Source: Peteryoungia aggregata LMG 23059
GTDB taxonomy: Bacteria; Pseudomonadota; Alphaproteobacteria; Rhizobiales; Rhizobiaceae
DNA: 64,000 nucleotides
Direction: 5' to 3'
Assembly: GCF_030814435.1 (NCBI RefSeq)
Contig: NZ_JAUSUW010000011.1
Coordinates: forward strand, 1 to 64,000
In this document: piece after piece, positions 55,121 through 64,000 of the stretch
How the letters are laid out: each line of letters starts with the position of its first letter
Position numbering within the stretch: the first letter of the stretch is position 1
Program-made: the position numbers and the translations under genes
The notes under the pieces: generated by a model
Seen by the model: only the letters and a program-made list of their open reading frames with translations
Databases searched by the model: none
What the model was told of the DNA's origin: nothing

Positions 55121-55703
55121 TGTCGTGTACCTTTTTTGAACCGTGCAAATCGAACTGCTCGGTTCGATGAGATGTATTTGGCGCATTCTGATTGGGAATG
55201 CAATAGCCCTTTGCGCGCAATCGAACTGATTGGTTCGGTGAAAATACCCGGTATCCTGTTTGGCACTTGAAATTTGTGGTGTATGAAAACAATGGGTTAG
55301 GTCGGAAGTTTGCTACTATTTAACTATGGTGAACAACGATCGTTTTTTATTGCAATCACCCTTTTGTGACTGTTGTTTCATCGCCGGAGGGGCTGTTCGG
55401 GGGAGGAATTGCGGTCCGGGCGGGGATGAAACTGCCTCCTTCTGAGGCGCGATGCGGAGGCATATGCCGATCTTTTCTGCAGCGGCGAGTCTCGCCCGTC
55501 CGCCTCCTCGGGCCTCATTCATAAAATTCTGCGGAAGCGGGTTTCGGCAGAAGCGCTTGCCCGACATGACCCGAGGGCGGAGCATGCCCGTATCGCTGAT
55601 GCGGGGCGCGTGGAGAACCGTTTTGCTATTTTCGCGGCCACGTTGACTAAGACGACCTGTTCGGTAGTCTAAAATCGTTAACGCCAGCGAGGAGGCACCG
55701 ACG
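55121..55703. other. Intergenic region between small-protein array and sulfate-binding protein gene
   Basis: 583 bases without a convincing gene; the short open frames here lack ribosome-binding sites. The left half is AT-rich (55250-55370), as expected for promoters of the leftward array and rightward sulfate-binding gene. No clear operator was identified. Confidence 0.5.
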
Positions 55704-56720
55704 ATGACGGGCATGGGAAAACATCTTGCAGCATTCCTGGTTGGCCTGAGCCTGTCGACCGGTCTGGTGATGCCGGCAAAAGGGACAGAGCTTCTCAACG
55801 TGTCCTATGATCCGACGCGTGAATTCTACCAGGATTACAACGCCGCCTTCGCCCGTCACTGGTTGGCCCAGACGGGCGAGACCATCACGATCGACCAGTC
55901 GCATGCCGGCTCGGGCCGTCAGGCCCGTGCGGTCATCGAAGGGCTTGACGCCGATGTCGTGACGCTCGCTTTGCAGAGCGATATCGACATCATCGCCGAG
56001 CGTGCAAAGCTGGTTGCGCCGGATTGGCGCCAGCGCTTGCCCAACAATTCCGCCCCCTATACCTCCACCATCGTCTTCCTGGTGCGCAAGGGCAATCCGA
56101 AGGGCATCAAGGACTGGGGTGACCTGGTCAAGGGCGACGTGCAGATCGTCACCCCCAATCCCAAGACATCAGGCGGCGCCCGCTGGAACTATCTTGCCGC
56201 CTGGGCCTGGGCCGACCGGGAGTTTTCCGGCGACCAGGAGAAGATCCGCGCCTATGTCGCCGAGATCTACCGCCGCGTCCCGGTTCTCGATACCGGCGCC
56301 CGTGGTTCGCTCACCAGCTTTGCCCAGCGCGAGATCGGCGACGTGCTGATCTCCTGGGAAAACGAGGCCTATCTCGCCGGCGAGGAATTCGGCGCCGATA
56401 GCTTCGAGATCGTCATGCCGTCGCGCTCGATCCTCGCCGAACCCCCGGTCGCCGTGGTTGACCACAATGTCGACCGGAAGGGCACACGCAAGGAGGCCGA
56501 AGCCTATCTGCAATATCTCTATTCGCCGGAAGGCCAGCAGATCGCGGCCAAACACTTCTACCGCCCGTCGCGCCCCGAGCTCGTGCCATCGGGCTCCGGC
56601 CCGGCGCTGCCGAAGCTCGATCTCGTCACCATCGACGACCCGCTGTTTGGCGGCTGGAGCAGGGCGCAGGCCGAGCATTTTGGCGAGGGCGGTGTCTTCG
56701 ACCAGATCTACCGCCCCTGA
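55704..56720 (+). CDS. Periplasmic sulfate-binding protein
   Basis: A 338-residue sulfate/thiosulfate-binding protein of the Sbp/CysP family. A signal peptide ends near MPAKG, and the mature chain starts [47 protein letters not shown] and [21 protein letters not shown] are family signatures for anion binding. The mature protein has one Met and no Cys, as is usual for proteins needed under sulfur starvation. GGAGG precedes the ATG. The partner cysT, cysW and cysA genes are absent here; a terminator follows directly. Confidence 0.93.
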   Translation: MTGMGKHLAAFLVGLSLSTGLVMPAKGTELLNVSYDPTREFYQDYNAAFARHWLAQTGETITIDQSHAGSGRQARAVIEGLDADVVTLALQSDIDIIAERAKLVAPDWRQRLPNNSAPYTSTIVFLVRKGNPKGIKDWGDLVKGDVQIVTPNPKTSGGARWNYLAAWAWADREFSGDQEKIRAYVAEIYRRVPVLDTGARGSLTSFAQREIGDVLISWENEAYLAGEEFGADSFEIVMPSRSILAEPPVAVVDHNVDRKGTRKEAEAYLQYLYSPEGQQIAAKHFYRPSRPELVPSGSGPALPKLDLVTIDDPLFGGWSRAQAEHFGEGGVFDQIYRP

Positions 56721-56742
56721 CGGGCGGCTCCTCCCGAGGCAG

Positions 56743-56776
56743 AAAGGCGGCTCCGCAAGGGCCGCCTTTCTTGTTT
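56743..56776 (+). terminator. Terminator of the sulfate-binding protein gene
   Basis: AAAGGCGGC and GCCGCCTTT form a nine-base stem around TCCGCAAGG and are followed by CTTGTTTT. It is 22 bases after the stop. The remaining leader 56777-56994 holds a dyad near 56867-56893 (ACCCGG...CCGGGT) but no gene. Confidence 0.85.
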
Positions 56777-56994
56777 TGCACCGCCTCTGGCGAGCAGCGG
56801 TGTCTGCAAGGCAGCCCGCTATTGTTGCGCCGCCGCAGGCTTTCGGCTACACGAAAGCCATCCACAAGGACCCGGTGAAACCCCGGGTGGCTCTTCTGGC
56901 CGCCGATCCGCCAGACAACACAGCAACGCAACCCATTGCCCCTTCCAGGACCGAGACCTGCTCGGACCGTTGCAACAACTGTGAAAAATCAACA

Positions 56995-58482
56995 ATGCAA
57001 ACCTTCATCAACTACCGCCGCGAGTGGTTCTCCAACATCCGTGGGGATATCCTGTCTGGCATCGTCGTGGCGCTCGCCCTCATCCCAGAGGCGATCGGCT
57101 TCTCGGTCATCGCCGGCGTTGACCCCAAGGTCGGCCTCTATGCCTCCTTTGCGATTGCCTGCGTCGCCGCCTTTGTCGGCGGGCGTCCCGGCATGATCTC
57201 GGCCGCCACCGCTGCCACCGCCGTCATCATGGTGACGCTGGTCAAGGAACACGGGCTGCAATATCTCTTCGCCGCCACCATCCTGATGGGTCTCATCCAG
57301 ATCCTCGCCGGCTTCCTGAAGCTCGGGCGGGTCATGCGCTTCGTCTCGCGCTCGGTCATCACCGGCTTCGTCAACGCGCTCGCCATCCTGATCTTCATGG
57401 CGCAGCTGCCGGAACTGATCGGCGTCCCAGGCCTGACCTATGCCATGATCGCCGGCGGCCTGGGGATCATCTATCTCTTCCCCTATGTGACCAAGGCGAT
57501 CCCGTCGCCGCTCGTCGCCATCGCGGTCCTGACGACGCTTGCCTGGTGGACGGGCATGGACCTGCGCACCGTCGGTGATCTCGGCGAACTGCCCTCGACG
57601 CTGCCCGTCTTCCTGCTGCCGCAGGTGCCGCTCACCTGGGAGACACTGCAGATCATCCTGCCCTATTCGATCACGCTCGCCGCCGTCGGCCTGCTCGAGT
57701 CCTTGCTGACAGCCCAGATCGTCGACGACATGACGGACACGCCGAGCAACAAGAGCCAGGAATGCATTGGCCAGGGCACGGGCAACATCGCCTCGGCGCT
57801 GATCGGCGGCATGGGCGGCTGCGCCATGATCGGCCAGTCGGTCATCAATGTCACCTCGGGCGGCCGCGGGCGCCTCTCCACCTTCGTCGCTGGCGCCTTC
57901 CTGCTCTTCCTGATCGTCGTGCTCGACGATCTCGTCCGCATCATCCCGATGGCCGCCCTCGTCGCCGTCATGATCATGGTCTCGATCGGCACCTTCTCCT
58001 GGCGCTCTATTCTCGATTTGCGTCGCAATCCCTGGCAGTCCTCCGTCGTCATGCTGGCAACCGTGGTGACAGTCGTGGCGACCCATGACCTCGCCAAGGG
58101 CGTCATCGTCGGCGTGCTGCTGTCCGGCATCTTCTTCGCCGGCAAGGTGGCCAAGCTCTTCCGTGTCACCCGCCATGCCGACGAGGCATCGGGGGCTGTC
58201 ACCTACCGCGTCACGGGCCAGATCTTCTTCGCCTCGGCCGAAAGCTTCATTCACGCCTTCGATTTCTCAGACATCGCCCAGAAGGTGGTCATTGACGTGA
58301 CAGCCGCCCATCTCTGGGACATCACAGCCGTCGGGGCGCTCGACAAGATCGTGCTGAAATACCGCAAGGCCGGCATAGACGTCGATGTCCTCGGCTTCAA
58401 TGAGGCGAGCGCCGACATGGTTGATCGCTACGCCTTGCACGACAAGGACGAGCGGTTGGCGGCCAGTGCGGCGCTGCATTGA
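56995..58482 (+). CDS. SulP/SLC26-family anion permease with STAS domain
   Basis: A 495-residue inner-membrane transporter. [25 protein letters not shown] and PKVGLYASF are the SulP signatures, followed by about 12 spans. The C-terminal STAS domain ([21 protein letters not shown]...[21 protein letters not shown]) is complete. Members carry sulfate, bicarbonate or other anions; its place beside a sulfate-binding protein and cys genes favours sulfate. The start at 56995 begins the conserved region, although its ribosome-binding site is weak. Confidence 0.9.
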   Translation: MQTFINYRREWFSNIRGDILSGIVVALALIPEAIGFSVIAGVDPKVGLYASFAIACVAAFVGGRPGMISAATAATAVIMVTLVKEHGLQYLFAATILMGLIQILAGFLKLGRVMRFVSRSVITGFVNALAILIFMAQLPELIGVPGLTYAMIAGGLGIIYLFPYVTKAIPSPLVAIAVLTTLAWWTGMDLRTVGDLGELPSTLPVFLLPQVPLTWETLQIILPYSITLAAVGLLESLLTAQIVDDMTDTPSNKSQECIGQGTGNIASALIGGMGGCAMIGQSVINVTSGGRGRLSTFVAGAFLLFLIVVLDDLVRIIPMAALVAVMIMVSIGTFSWRSILDLRRNPWQSSVVMLATVVTVVATHDLAKGVIVGVLLSGIFFAGKVAKLFRVTRHADEASGAVTYRVTGQIFFASAESFIHAFDFSDIAQKVVIDVTAAHLWDITAVGALDKIVLKYRKAGIDVDVLGFNEASADMVDRYALHDKDERLAASAALH

Positions 58483-58772
58483 TTGTGGAGCAGGCGTGCG
58501 GCTCGGGCAGCGCCTTGTCTTGGCAGGAAGGAGGCCCCCGTGAAGACGCGTGCCTTCTGCCTCGAATGTCCGGGCCTCTGGTCCGGACGCGGAACTTTGA
58601 TCTCGCATCCGGTTGCAGCGACAAGCCCTGATGCCGTATATGGGGCTGTCGACGTTTGCTGCAGTGCCCTCCCGGCGCTGGTCAGGAGCGGTGGGACTGG
58701 CCGGCTGATCGGCATCCCGGGTCGCGCAGCCGCCTGGCTTCGAAGCACCCCGGCGAAACCAATGGACCTCTC

Positions 58773-60062
58773 GTGTTAACCGAAATCTCCATCGTTGTTT
58801 TTCTGACGCTTGTGAACGGCGTTCTCGCCATGTCCGAACTCGCCGTCGTCTCCTCCCGCCCGGTCCGGCTCAAGCTCCTTGCCGATCAGGGCAATCGCGG
58901 TGCTGCCATCGCCATCAGGCTCGCCGAAGATCCGGGCCGCTTCCTGTCCACTGTCCAGATCGGCATCACCCTGGTTGGCGTGCTCTCTGGCGCCTTTTCC
59001 GGCGCCACGCTCGGTGCGCGCCTCGCCGGCTGGCTTGAGGTCCAGGGCCTGTCCGAAACCATGGCCGATGGCCTCGGCGTCGGCTCCGTCGTCGTCGCCA
59101 TCACCTATCTGTCGCTGATCGTCGGCGAACTCGTGCCCAAGCAGATCGCGCTGCGCGCGCCGGAGGCCGTGGCCGCCAAGGTCGCACCCGCCATGTCTCT
59201 GCTCTCCAGGGTCGCCCTCCCGCTTGTCTGGCTGCTCAATGCCTCCGGCAAGGGGGTGCTTGCGCTGCTCGGCCAGAAGGGTGAGACGCAGGAGAGAATG
59301 ACCGACGAGGAGATCCGCACGGTGCTCGCCGAGGCGCATAGCGCCGGTGTCATCGAGGAAGAGGAATCCGAGATGATCTCGGGCGTCATGCGTCTCGCGG
59401 ACCGCAACGCCCGTGGTCTGATGACGCCACGCCGCGACGTTGAGGTCATTGATGTCGAGGATGACCTCGATACGATCCGCGAACAGCTGCGCAACTCGCA
59501 ACGCTCGCGCCTGCCGGTGCGCAACGGCGCCTCGGATGAAATTCTCGGTGTCGTCTTCGTCAAGGACGCGCTCGATGCCTTCCTGCAGGGCACCAATCTC
59601 GACATCCGCGCCCTGATGCGGGATGCCCCTGTCATGTCGGACCGTGCCGGGGCCATGGATGTCATCCAGTCGCTCCGCCGCTCGCCGGCGCATATGGTGC
59701 TCGTCTATGACGAATACGGCCATTTTGAAGGTATCGTCACATCAGGTGACGTCCTTGAGGCGATCACAGGTGTCTTCCAGGAGGAGGACGGCGAGGAGCC
59801 TCCGTTCCTGGAACGCGAGGACGGGTCCTTTCTCGTGGCCGGCTGGATGCCGATCGACGAGTTTGCCGACGAGATGGGCTTCGCGCTCGACGGTGACCCG
59901 GATTACGAAACCGTCGCCGGCTTTGTCATCGATCAGATCAAGCGCTTGCCCTCGCTCGGGGACAGCTTCACCGCCAAGGGCTGGTCCTTCGAAGTCATCG
60001 ATATGGACGGCCGGCGCGTCGACAAGCTGCTGGTCAGGCGGACCGACGCCCCGCAGGACTGA
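58773..60062 (+). CDS. Hemolysin-family CNNM/CorC-type membrane protein
   Basis: A 429-residue protein: N-terminal CNNM (DUF21) membrane domain with about four spans (LTEISIVVFLTLVNGVLAMSELAVVSSR), two CBS domains (MTPRRDVEVIDVEDDLDTIREQL and VMSDRAGAMDVIQSLRRS), and a C-terminal CorC/HlyC transporter-associated domain (LVAGWMPIDEFADEMG). Such proteins take part in magnesium/cobalt transport or membrane homeostasis. The GTG at 58773 is the first usable start next to the domain, with GGA upstream. The 290-base gap before it has no gene. Confidence 0.9.
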   Translation: MLTEISIVVFLTLVNGVLAMSELAVVSSRPVRLKLLADQGNRGAAIAIRLAEDPGRFLSTVQIGITLVGVLSGAFSGATLGARLAGWLEVQGLSETMADGLGVGSVVVAITYLSLIVGELVPKQIALRAPEAVAAKVAPAMSLLSRVALPLVWLLNASGKGVLALLGQKGETQERMTDEEIRTVLAEAHSAGVIEEEESEMISGVMRLADRNARGLMTPRRDVEVIDVEDDLDTIREQLRNSQRSRLPVRNGASDEILGVVFVKDALDAFLQGTNLDIRALMRDAPVMSDRAGAMDVIQSLRRSPAHMVLVYDEYGHFEGIVTSGDVLEAITGVFQEEDGEEPPFLEREDGSFLVAGWMPIDEFADEMGFALDGDPDYETVAGFVIDQIKRLPSLGDSFTAKGWSFEVIDMDGRRVDKLLVRRTDAPQD

Positions 60063-60159
60063 TCGCCAAGGGGGCAACGCGCTCGCTTGTGGCGCGAGCG
60101 CCGCAGCCCTTCCCGACAGATGCGGCAGGGCGCGCCTTGCGCCATCGCAAGGCAGCCGC

Positions 60160-60816
60160 TCACCCGGCTGGCGGCTGCCATCGCTGCAAAGCGTCGCGTC
60201 CCGCCTCGGTCAGGCCATAGACGCCGCGGTCATGCCGTTCAAACCAGCCATAGACATTCGCCTGCAGGATCTTGCCGGCCTCAGGCACCTGCGCCCTGAT
60301 CTCCCGCACCTTGAGCGGACCTGCCGCCAAGGCGGCCGCACAGCCCAGCGCCTGCTGCCGATAGGCCGTCATCAGCGGTGTCCGTGTGCTGCCGCCAACG
60401 GCGGGGTCGCCTTTGCGCCGCTGGTGCTCGCGCATCAGCCGTGACCGCCGTTTCGGATTGGTGCGCGGCATCGGTGTCACCGAGCCGACGATGACGCTGA
60501 CATCCCCCTTGTCGGAAATGCCAAGCATGCCGATCCCGAGCCTGCGGCAGAGATCGCGGTAGCGCTTGTCGCTCTCCCGACCCTTGCCCTTGGCCGAAAC
60601 GCGTGCGGCGATCCAGACCTCGTCGGCGACCGAGGCGCGATCGACGGCCTGCAGGATGAGTTCAAGATTGAAGCTGAGCTTCAGCTCGCAGATCACCACC
60701 ACGGGCGGATCGCCGTCGCTGAGACCAACGAGATCACAACCGCCGACCTCGCCCTTGACGGTGTAGCCTGCGTCTTCGAGGAAGCCTTTGACGGGCAGAT
60801 AAAGCGAAGTTTCCAT
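60160..60816 (-). CDS. DUF2161 protein with PD-(D/E)XK nuclease-like fold
   Basis: A 218-residue cytosolic protein. The N-terminal half has the spaced acidic/lysine core of PD-(D/E)XK enzymes: GGCDLVGLSDG (Asp) and VVVICELKLSFN (E-x-K). The C-terminal half is a winged-helix-like region (LKVREIRAQVPEAGKILQANVYGWFERHDRGVYGLTEAG). DUF2161 members are annotated as putative phosphodiesterases, but no substrate is known. METSLYLPVK at 60816 is the natural start. It is divergent from the Ada-domain gene, with about 157 bases between. Confidence 0.85.
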   Translation of the reverse strand: METSLYLPVKGFLEDAGYTVKGEVGGCDLVGLSDGDPPVVVICELKLSFNLELILQAVDRASVADEVWIAARVSAKGKGRESDKRYRDLCRRLGIGMLGISDKGDVSVIVGSVTPMPRTNPKRRSRLMREHQRRKGDPAVGGSTRTPLMTAYRQQALGCAAALAAGPLKVREIRAQVPEAGKILQANVYGWFERHDRGVYGLTEAGRDALQRWQPPAG

Positions 60817-60973
60817 GGACCTGAGAATCGGAGTGAGACGTCCACCCAGACCTATCGTGGTTTTCCCGGATGCGACACCCGGGAGCCGGTCGCGCCTGCT
60901 TGGGAAAGGAAATCGGGTGGCCATCCCGTCGTGCCGCGTCCATCCTGCGCATTCATCCACACGGGAGGCCCGC

Positions 60974-61237
60974 ATGAACCCGCTTTTACCAGACGATCCC
61001 CGCTGGCAAGCCATCCGCATCCGTGACCGTGCGGCTGATGGCAGCTTCGTCTATGCCGTGCGGTCGACCGGCATCTTTTGCCGGCCATCCTGCCCCTCGC
61101 GTCCTGCAAGGCGAGAAAACGTCATCATTCATGAAACGGCGGAAGCCGCCCTTGCGGGCGGCTTCCGCTCCTGTCTCAGATGTCGCCCCGAAAGGGCGGT
61201 CGGTCAATGCGCTCTCACACCAGGAAGATCGATATGA
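60974..61237 (+). CDS. Short Ada metal-binding-domain protein (possibly truncated Ada)
   Basis: An 87-residue protein consisting of the zinc domain of Ada: GIFCRPSCPSRPARRENV and FRSCLRCRPE supply the four cysteines, one of which accepts methyl groups from DNA phosphotriesters in full-length Ada (about 350 residues). The AraC and methyltransferase domains are absent, and the frame ends 12 residues after the last Cys. It may be a genuine stand-alone domain or a truncation. GGGAGG precedes the ATG. Its 3' end overlaps the 3' end of the converging TRAP gene by 23 bases. Confidence 0.75.
   Translation: MNPLLPDDPRWQAIRIRDRAADGSFVYAVRSTGIFCRPSCPSRPARRENVIIHETAEAALAGGFRSCLRCRPERAVGQCALTPGRSI
61139..61168 (-). 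terminator. Perfect 13-bp hairpin inside the Ada-domain gene
   Basis: GCGGAAGCCGCCC and GGGCGGCTTCCGC pair perfectly around TTGC. It lies 46 bases past the stop of the TRAP permease gene on the minus strand, where it would end that transcript, although only TTT follows. On the plus strand it codes for AEAALAGGFR of the Ada domain. Confidence 0.6.
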
Positions 61238-62525
61238 TCGGAAAGGCTGTAAGCAGGATGATGCGCAACAGGTCGGCGGTGACGAAGGGCACGATGCCCT
61301 TGTAGGTCTCTCGGATCGGCACATCGCGAGACATCGCCGATATGATGAACAGATTGAGCCCCACGGGTGGCGTGATCATGCCGATCTCAGCCACCATCAG
61401 CACCAGAATGCCGAACCAGATCGCGAAATGCTCCGGGCTCATGCCGAAATCCATGGCCGTCACGATCGGGAAGAAGATCGGGATGGTGAGCACGATCATG
61501 GAGAGCGAGTCCATGATGCAGCCGAAGATGATGTAGAGCACCAGGATGATGATCAGCACCGTCATCGGCGCATAGCCTTGCGCCGTCACCCATTCCGCGC
61601 CCACCTGCGGCAGGCGCGAGAAGGCGAGGAAGGAGTTGAAGACGGAGGCGCCGAGGATGATGAAGAAGATCATGCCGGTCGAGACCGCAGTCTCCTTGAA
61701 ACAGTCGAACAGCGTCTTGCGGTCGAGGCCGCCATTGGCCCAGGCGACGAGGCCTGCACCGACCGCGCCCACGGCCGCCGCCTGGGTGGGCGTGAACCAG
61801 CCGAGATAGATGCCGCCGACGACGGAAAAGAAGATCGCCACGACCGGCCAGACCGCAATCAGCGCCGGCACCCGGTCCTTCCAGGCAACGCGGGCTGCAT
61901 GACCCGCCGATTCCGGTTTCACGCGCACATAGATGGCGATCACGATGAGATACGAGAGTGCCGCGATGATGCCGGGCACGAAGGCGGCGAGGAACAGCTT
62001 GGCGATGTTCTGCTCGGCGAGGATCGCATAGATGACGAGCACGACAGACGGTGGGATCAGGATGCCGAGCGTGCCGCCGGCGGCAAGCGAAGCCGTGGCG
62101 AGCCCGCCGGCATAGCCATTGCGCTTCAGTTCCGGCAGCGCGACCTGCGCCATGGTGGCAGCCGTTGCCAGCGAGGAACCACAGATCGAACCGAAGCCGG
62201 CACTGGCGCCGACGGCGGCCATTGCCACGCCGCCCTTGCGATGCCCGAGAAAAGCCGCAGCGGCATTGAACAGCGCCTGGCTCATGCCGCCGCGCGCAGC
62301 GAACTGGCCCATCAGCAGGAAGAGTGGGATGATCGACAGCGAGTAGTTGGCATTGGTGTTCCAGGCCAGCGCCTTCATCTGCGCCAGGATCGGCGTCCAC
62401 TTGTCGAGCACCAGATAGGTGCCGACCATGCCGGTCGCGAGCATGGCGGCGCCGATCGGCACCCGCAGCATGATCAGCGCAATAAGGACGGGGAAGGACC
62501 AGAGTCCGATTTCGACGCTGCTCAT
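61215..62525 (-). CDS. TRAP transporter large permease subunit (DctM)
   Basis: A 436-residue, roughly 12-span membrane protein of the DctM family, which carries sodium-coupled import of organic acids delivered by DctP. GASAGFGSICGSSLATAATMAQVALPEL and GVVGGIYLGWFTPTQAAAVGAVGA are typical. The ATG at 62525 overlaps the DctQ stop by one base (TGATG); a TTG at 62528 gives a four-base overlap. The transported compound is unknown. Confidence 0.93.
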   Translation of the reverse strand: MSSVEIGLWSFPVLIALIMLRVPIGAAMLATGMVGTYLVLDKWTPILAQMKALAWNTNANYSLSIIPLFLLMGQFAARGGMSQALFNAAAAFLGHRKGGVAMAAVGASAGFGSICGSSLATAATMAQVALPELKRNGYAGGLATASLAAGGTLGILIPPSVVLVIYAILAEQNIAKLFLAAFVPGIIAALSYLIVIAIYVRVKPESAGHAARVAWKDRVPALIAVWPVVAIFFSVVGGIYLGWFTPTQAAAVGAVGAGLVAWANGGLDRKTLFDCFKETAVSTGMIFFIILGASVFNSFLAFSRLPQVGAEWVTAQGYAPMTVLIIILVLYIIFGCIMDSLSMIVLTIPIFFPIVTAMDFGMSPEHFAIWFGILVLMVAEIGMITPPVGLNLFIISAMSRDVPIRETYKGIVPFVTADLLRIILLTAFPIISIFLV

Positions 62526-63064
62526 CAATGGGCTCCGAGCGATGCAACAATGGTGCGCCGGTTCCGGATGTCACGGATGTCTGCGGCGACGACGAAGAGG
62601 CAGATGGCAATGTTGGCGACGAGCAGCACGGCCGCCGCCGCATAGCCCCACCAGACGGGCAGCAGCAGCAGCGGCGTGGTTTCGCCATTGTCGAACTTGT
62701 CCATCGTGCCGATGAAATGGCGCCAGGTGACAAGGCCGAGCAGCAGGGTGATCAGGATGTCGCCGATCAGTTGCGTCCAGTTCATTGCCTTTGGCCCAAG
62801 GGCAGAAATGATCAGGTCGACGCCGACATGGCCGCGCTTGAGCTGGCAAAAGGGCAAGAAGGCAAAGACCGCGAGGCCGCAAAGCGCCTCCACGAGTTCG
62901 ATTTCGCCGGGCAGGGGGCGGATGGTCAGGCTGCCGGCGATCGAGAGCACGGTCAGCGTGCAGGCGGCGAGCAGGCAGAACCCGCCGAAGATGGCAAGTC
63001 CGCCGGCAAGGCCATGGCAGACCCGCTCGATACGTTCAAAGCTGGGTGAGGTGGCTGTCGCCAT
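62525..63064 (-). CDS. TRAP transporter small permease subunit (DctQ)
   Basis: A 179-residue protein with four membrane spans, the DctQ layout: LAIFGGFCLLAACTLTVLSI, LVEALCGLAVFAFLPFCQL with the conserved RGHVGVD just after it, then LIGDILITLLLGLVTW and YAAAAVLLVANIAICLFVV. It bridges DctP and DctM. GAGGAA precedes the ATG at 63064. It is separated from dctP by a terminator-like hairpin. Confidence 0.92.
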   Translation of the reverse strand: MATATSPSFERIERVCHGLAGGLAIFGGFCLLAACTLTVLSIAGSLTIRPLPGEIELVEALCGLAVFAFLPFCQLKRGHVGVDLIISALGPKAMNWTQLIGDILITLLLGLVTWRHFIGTMDKFDNGETTPLLLLPVWWGYAAAAVLLVANIAICLFVVAADIRDIRNRRTIVASLGAH

Positions 63065-63088
63065 GGGGGATTCCTCGGGTATCACGAC

Positions 63089-63125
63089 AAAAAAGTCCGG
63101 GCGCCTTCCGACGGGACGCCCGGAC
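63089..63125 (-). terminator. Hairpin with T-run between dctP and dctQ
   Basis: On the minus strand GTCCGGGCG pairs with CGCCCGGAC and is followed by TTTTTT. It begins 13 bases after the dctP stop and lies before dctQ, so it should end most transcripts after dctP and leave the permease genes less expressed. Confidence 0.85.
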
Positions 63126-63137
63126 AAGTCGGGGAGG

Positions 63138-64000
63138 TTACTTGGAGTTCGCCTGGATCAGCGCGAGCGCGTCGTTGTAGAGCGCTGTGCCGTCAAGGCC
63201 CTTGCCGTCCATCTCGGCGATCCAGGCCTTGGTCACGGCTTCACCGGCCGCCTTCCAGCGTGCGGTTTCCGTCTCGTCCAGGGTGATCGTCGTGTTGCCT
63301 GCCTTGTCGGCGATGTCCTTGCCGCGGATGTCACCGGCGTCCATGGCCTGACCGAACAGGCGGGCCAGTTCCTTGCCGGAATTGTCGTCGATCACCTTCT
63401 TCAGATCATCCGGCAGCGCCTCATAGCTGTCCTTGTTCATCGCGAACAGGAAAGTGCCGGTGTAAAGGCCGTTCGGACCGGAGAAGGCGGTGTGGTTCGG
63501 TGCAAGCTCGGCGATCTTGATCGCCGGCGTCACTTCCCACGGCACGACGGAGCCGTCGATGACACCCTTGGACAGGCTTTCCGGAACAGCGGTCACAGGC
63601 ATGCCGATGGCTGATGCGCCCATGGCTTCGAGCATCTGGTTGATGACCTTGGAGGTGCCACGCAGCTTCAGGCCCTGCATGTCTTCAAGCTTGGCAACAG
63701 GCTTCGAGCCGATCGTGTGGATCAGGCCGGGCCCGTGGGTGTGCACAGCCAGCACGTGATAGTCGGAAAGCTCGTCCTTCAGGTGCTTCTCGTAATAGTC
63801 CTGGAAGGCAAGCGAGGTCGCTTCGGCGGTCGTCACCATGAATGGCAGCTCGAAGGCTTCCGACTTCGGGAAGCGCCCCGGCGTATAGCCGATAACCGTC
63901 CATGTGAGGTCGACCACGCCGTCCTTGACCTGATCGACCAGGTCGGCAGGCTTGCCGCCCAGCTGCATCGCCGGATAGAGCTCTACGGCAATACGGCCGC
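63138..64000 (-). CDS. TRAP transporter substrate-binding protein (DctP), partial
   Basis: The C-terminal 286 residues of a DctP-family periplasmic binding protein; the frame stays open to the window edge, so the start and signal peptide lie beyond 64000. RIAVELYPAMQLGGKPADLVDQVKDGVVDL, KLRGTSKVINQMLEAMGASAIGMPV and VIDGSVVPWEV are family features; the Arg in KLRGTS usually binds the substrate carboxylate. A TRAP operon order dctP-dctQ-dctM follows. Confidence 0.93.
   Translation of the reverse strand, partial: GRIAVELYPAMQLGGKPADLVDQVKDGVVDLTWTVIGYTPGRFPKSEAFELPFMVTTAEATSLAFQDYYEKHLKDELSDYHVLAVHTHGPGLIHTIGSKPVAKLEDMQGLKLRGTSKVINQMLEAMGASAIGMPVTAVPESLSKGVIDGSVVPWEVTPAIKIAELAPNHTAFSGPNGLYTGTFLFAMNKDSYEALPDDLKKVIDDNSGKELARLFGQAMDAGDIRGKDIADKAGNTTITLDETETARWKAAGEAVTKAWIAEMDGKGLDGTALYNDALALIQANSK

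Noticed and set aside
55452..55646. 64-codon plus-strand frame before the sulfate-binding gene
   Set aside because: No ribosome-binding site, arginine/proline-rich composition without a signal peptide or motif.
56860..56980. Cobalamin-riboswitch-like words upstream of the SulP gene (CCGGTGAAACCCCGG and GAGACCTGC)
   Set aside because: The central conserved B12-box parts are missing and the gene is not B12-related, so the resemblance is probably chance.

Overview
The window reads as chromosomal or large-replicon DNA of a Rhizobiaceae-type alphaproteobacterium. The grounds are high GC, two copies of an intergenic palindromic element that looks like the rhizobial RIME mosaic repeat (10330-10482 and 51011-51154), a rhizobial-length pyruvate phosphate dikinase, ECF41 and FecI-type sigma factors, and many small proteins of rhizobial style. 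I cannot assign a species.

Left part (1-13.2 kb): a FabMG-like enoyl-ACP reductase, a Tat-exported VOC protein, ppdK, a degraded HigB/HigA module (toxin tail plus intact antitoxin), a GC-poor membrane protein with pentapeptide-like repeats, and an ECF41 sigma factor overlapping its carboxymuconolactone decarboxylase partner. A sequence matching the ECF41 promoter lies in front of that pair. Then come a cupin/metallo-hydrolase pair, a DUF1499 protein, a membrane protein and tRNA-Gln.

Iron region (13.3-42.4 kb): two FecI-FecR-TonB receptor modules, both on the minus strand. The first (22.1 to 17.5 kb) is followed by an FbpABC-like ABC importer (17.3 to 13.3 kb). The second (42.4 to 38.3 kb) is followed by asbA-asbB-asbC and a gene fusing the carrier protein AsbD to AsbE, which is the core of petrobactin biosynthesis. 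A FatB/YclQ-type ferric-siderophore ABC importer comes next, then a periplasmic M16 protease resembling PqqL. Together this gives sensing, synthesis, import and perhaps processing of an iron source in one 17-kb unidirectional run. No asbF (3-dehydroshikimate dehydratase) is present in the window. An OmpR/HK two-component system and two small secreted proteins sharing a GPYGR motif lie between the two modules.

Middle (42.7-48.4 kb): a fatty acid desaturase, a PhnD-like binding protein, a zinc-ribbon protein, a lipoprotein, tRNA-Pro, a LacI-family regulator, and a MerR regulator with the B12 motifs of CarH/LitR photoreceptors.

Sulfur region (48.5-58.5 kb): cysN, cysD, cysH and a divergent Rrf2 regulator; then six almost identical tandem genes for an 82-residue secreted protein, with a diverged seventh copy upstream; then a sulfate-binding protein and a SulP permease. 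The repeated protein contains no cysteine and no methionine apart from the initiator, which is suggestive between sulfate genes.

Right end (58.8-64 kb): a CNNM/CorC-type protein, a DUF2161 nuclease-fold protein, a short Ada metal-binding protein whose coding sequence contains a perfect 13-bp hairpin, and a TRAP transporter (dctM, dctQ, partial dctP) running off the right edge.
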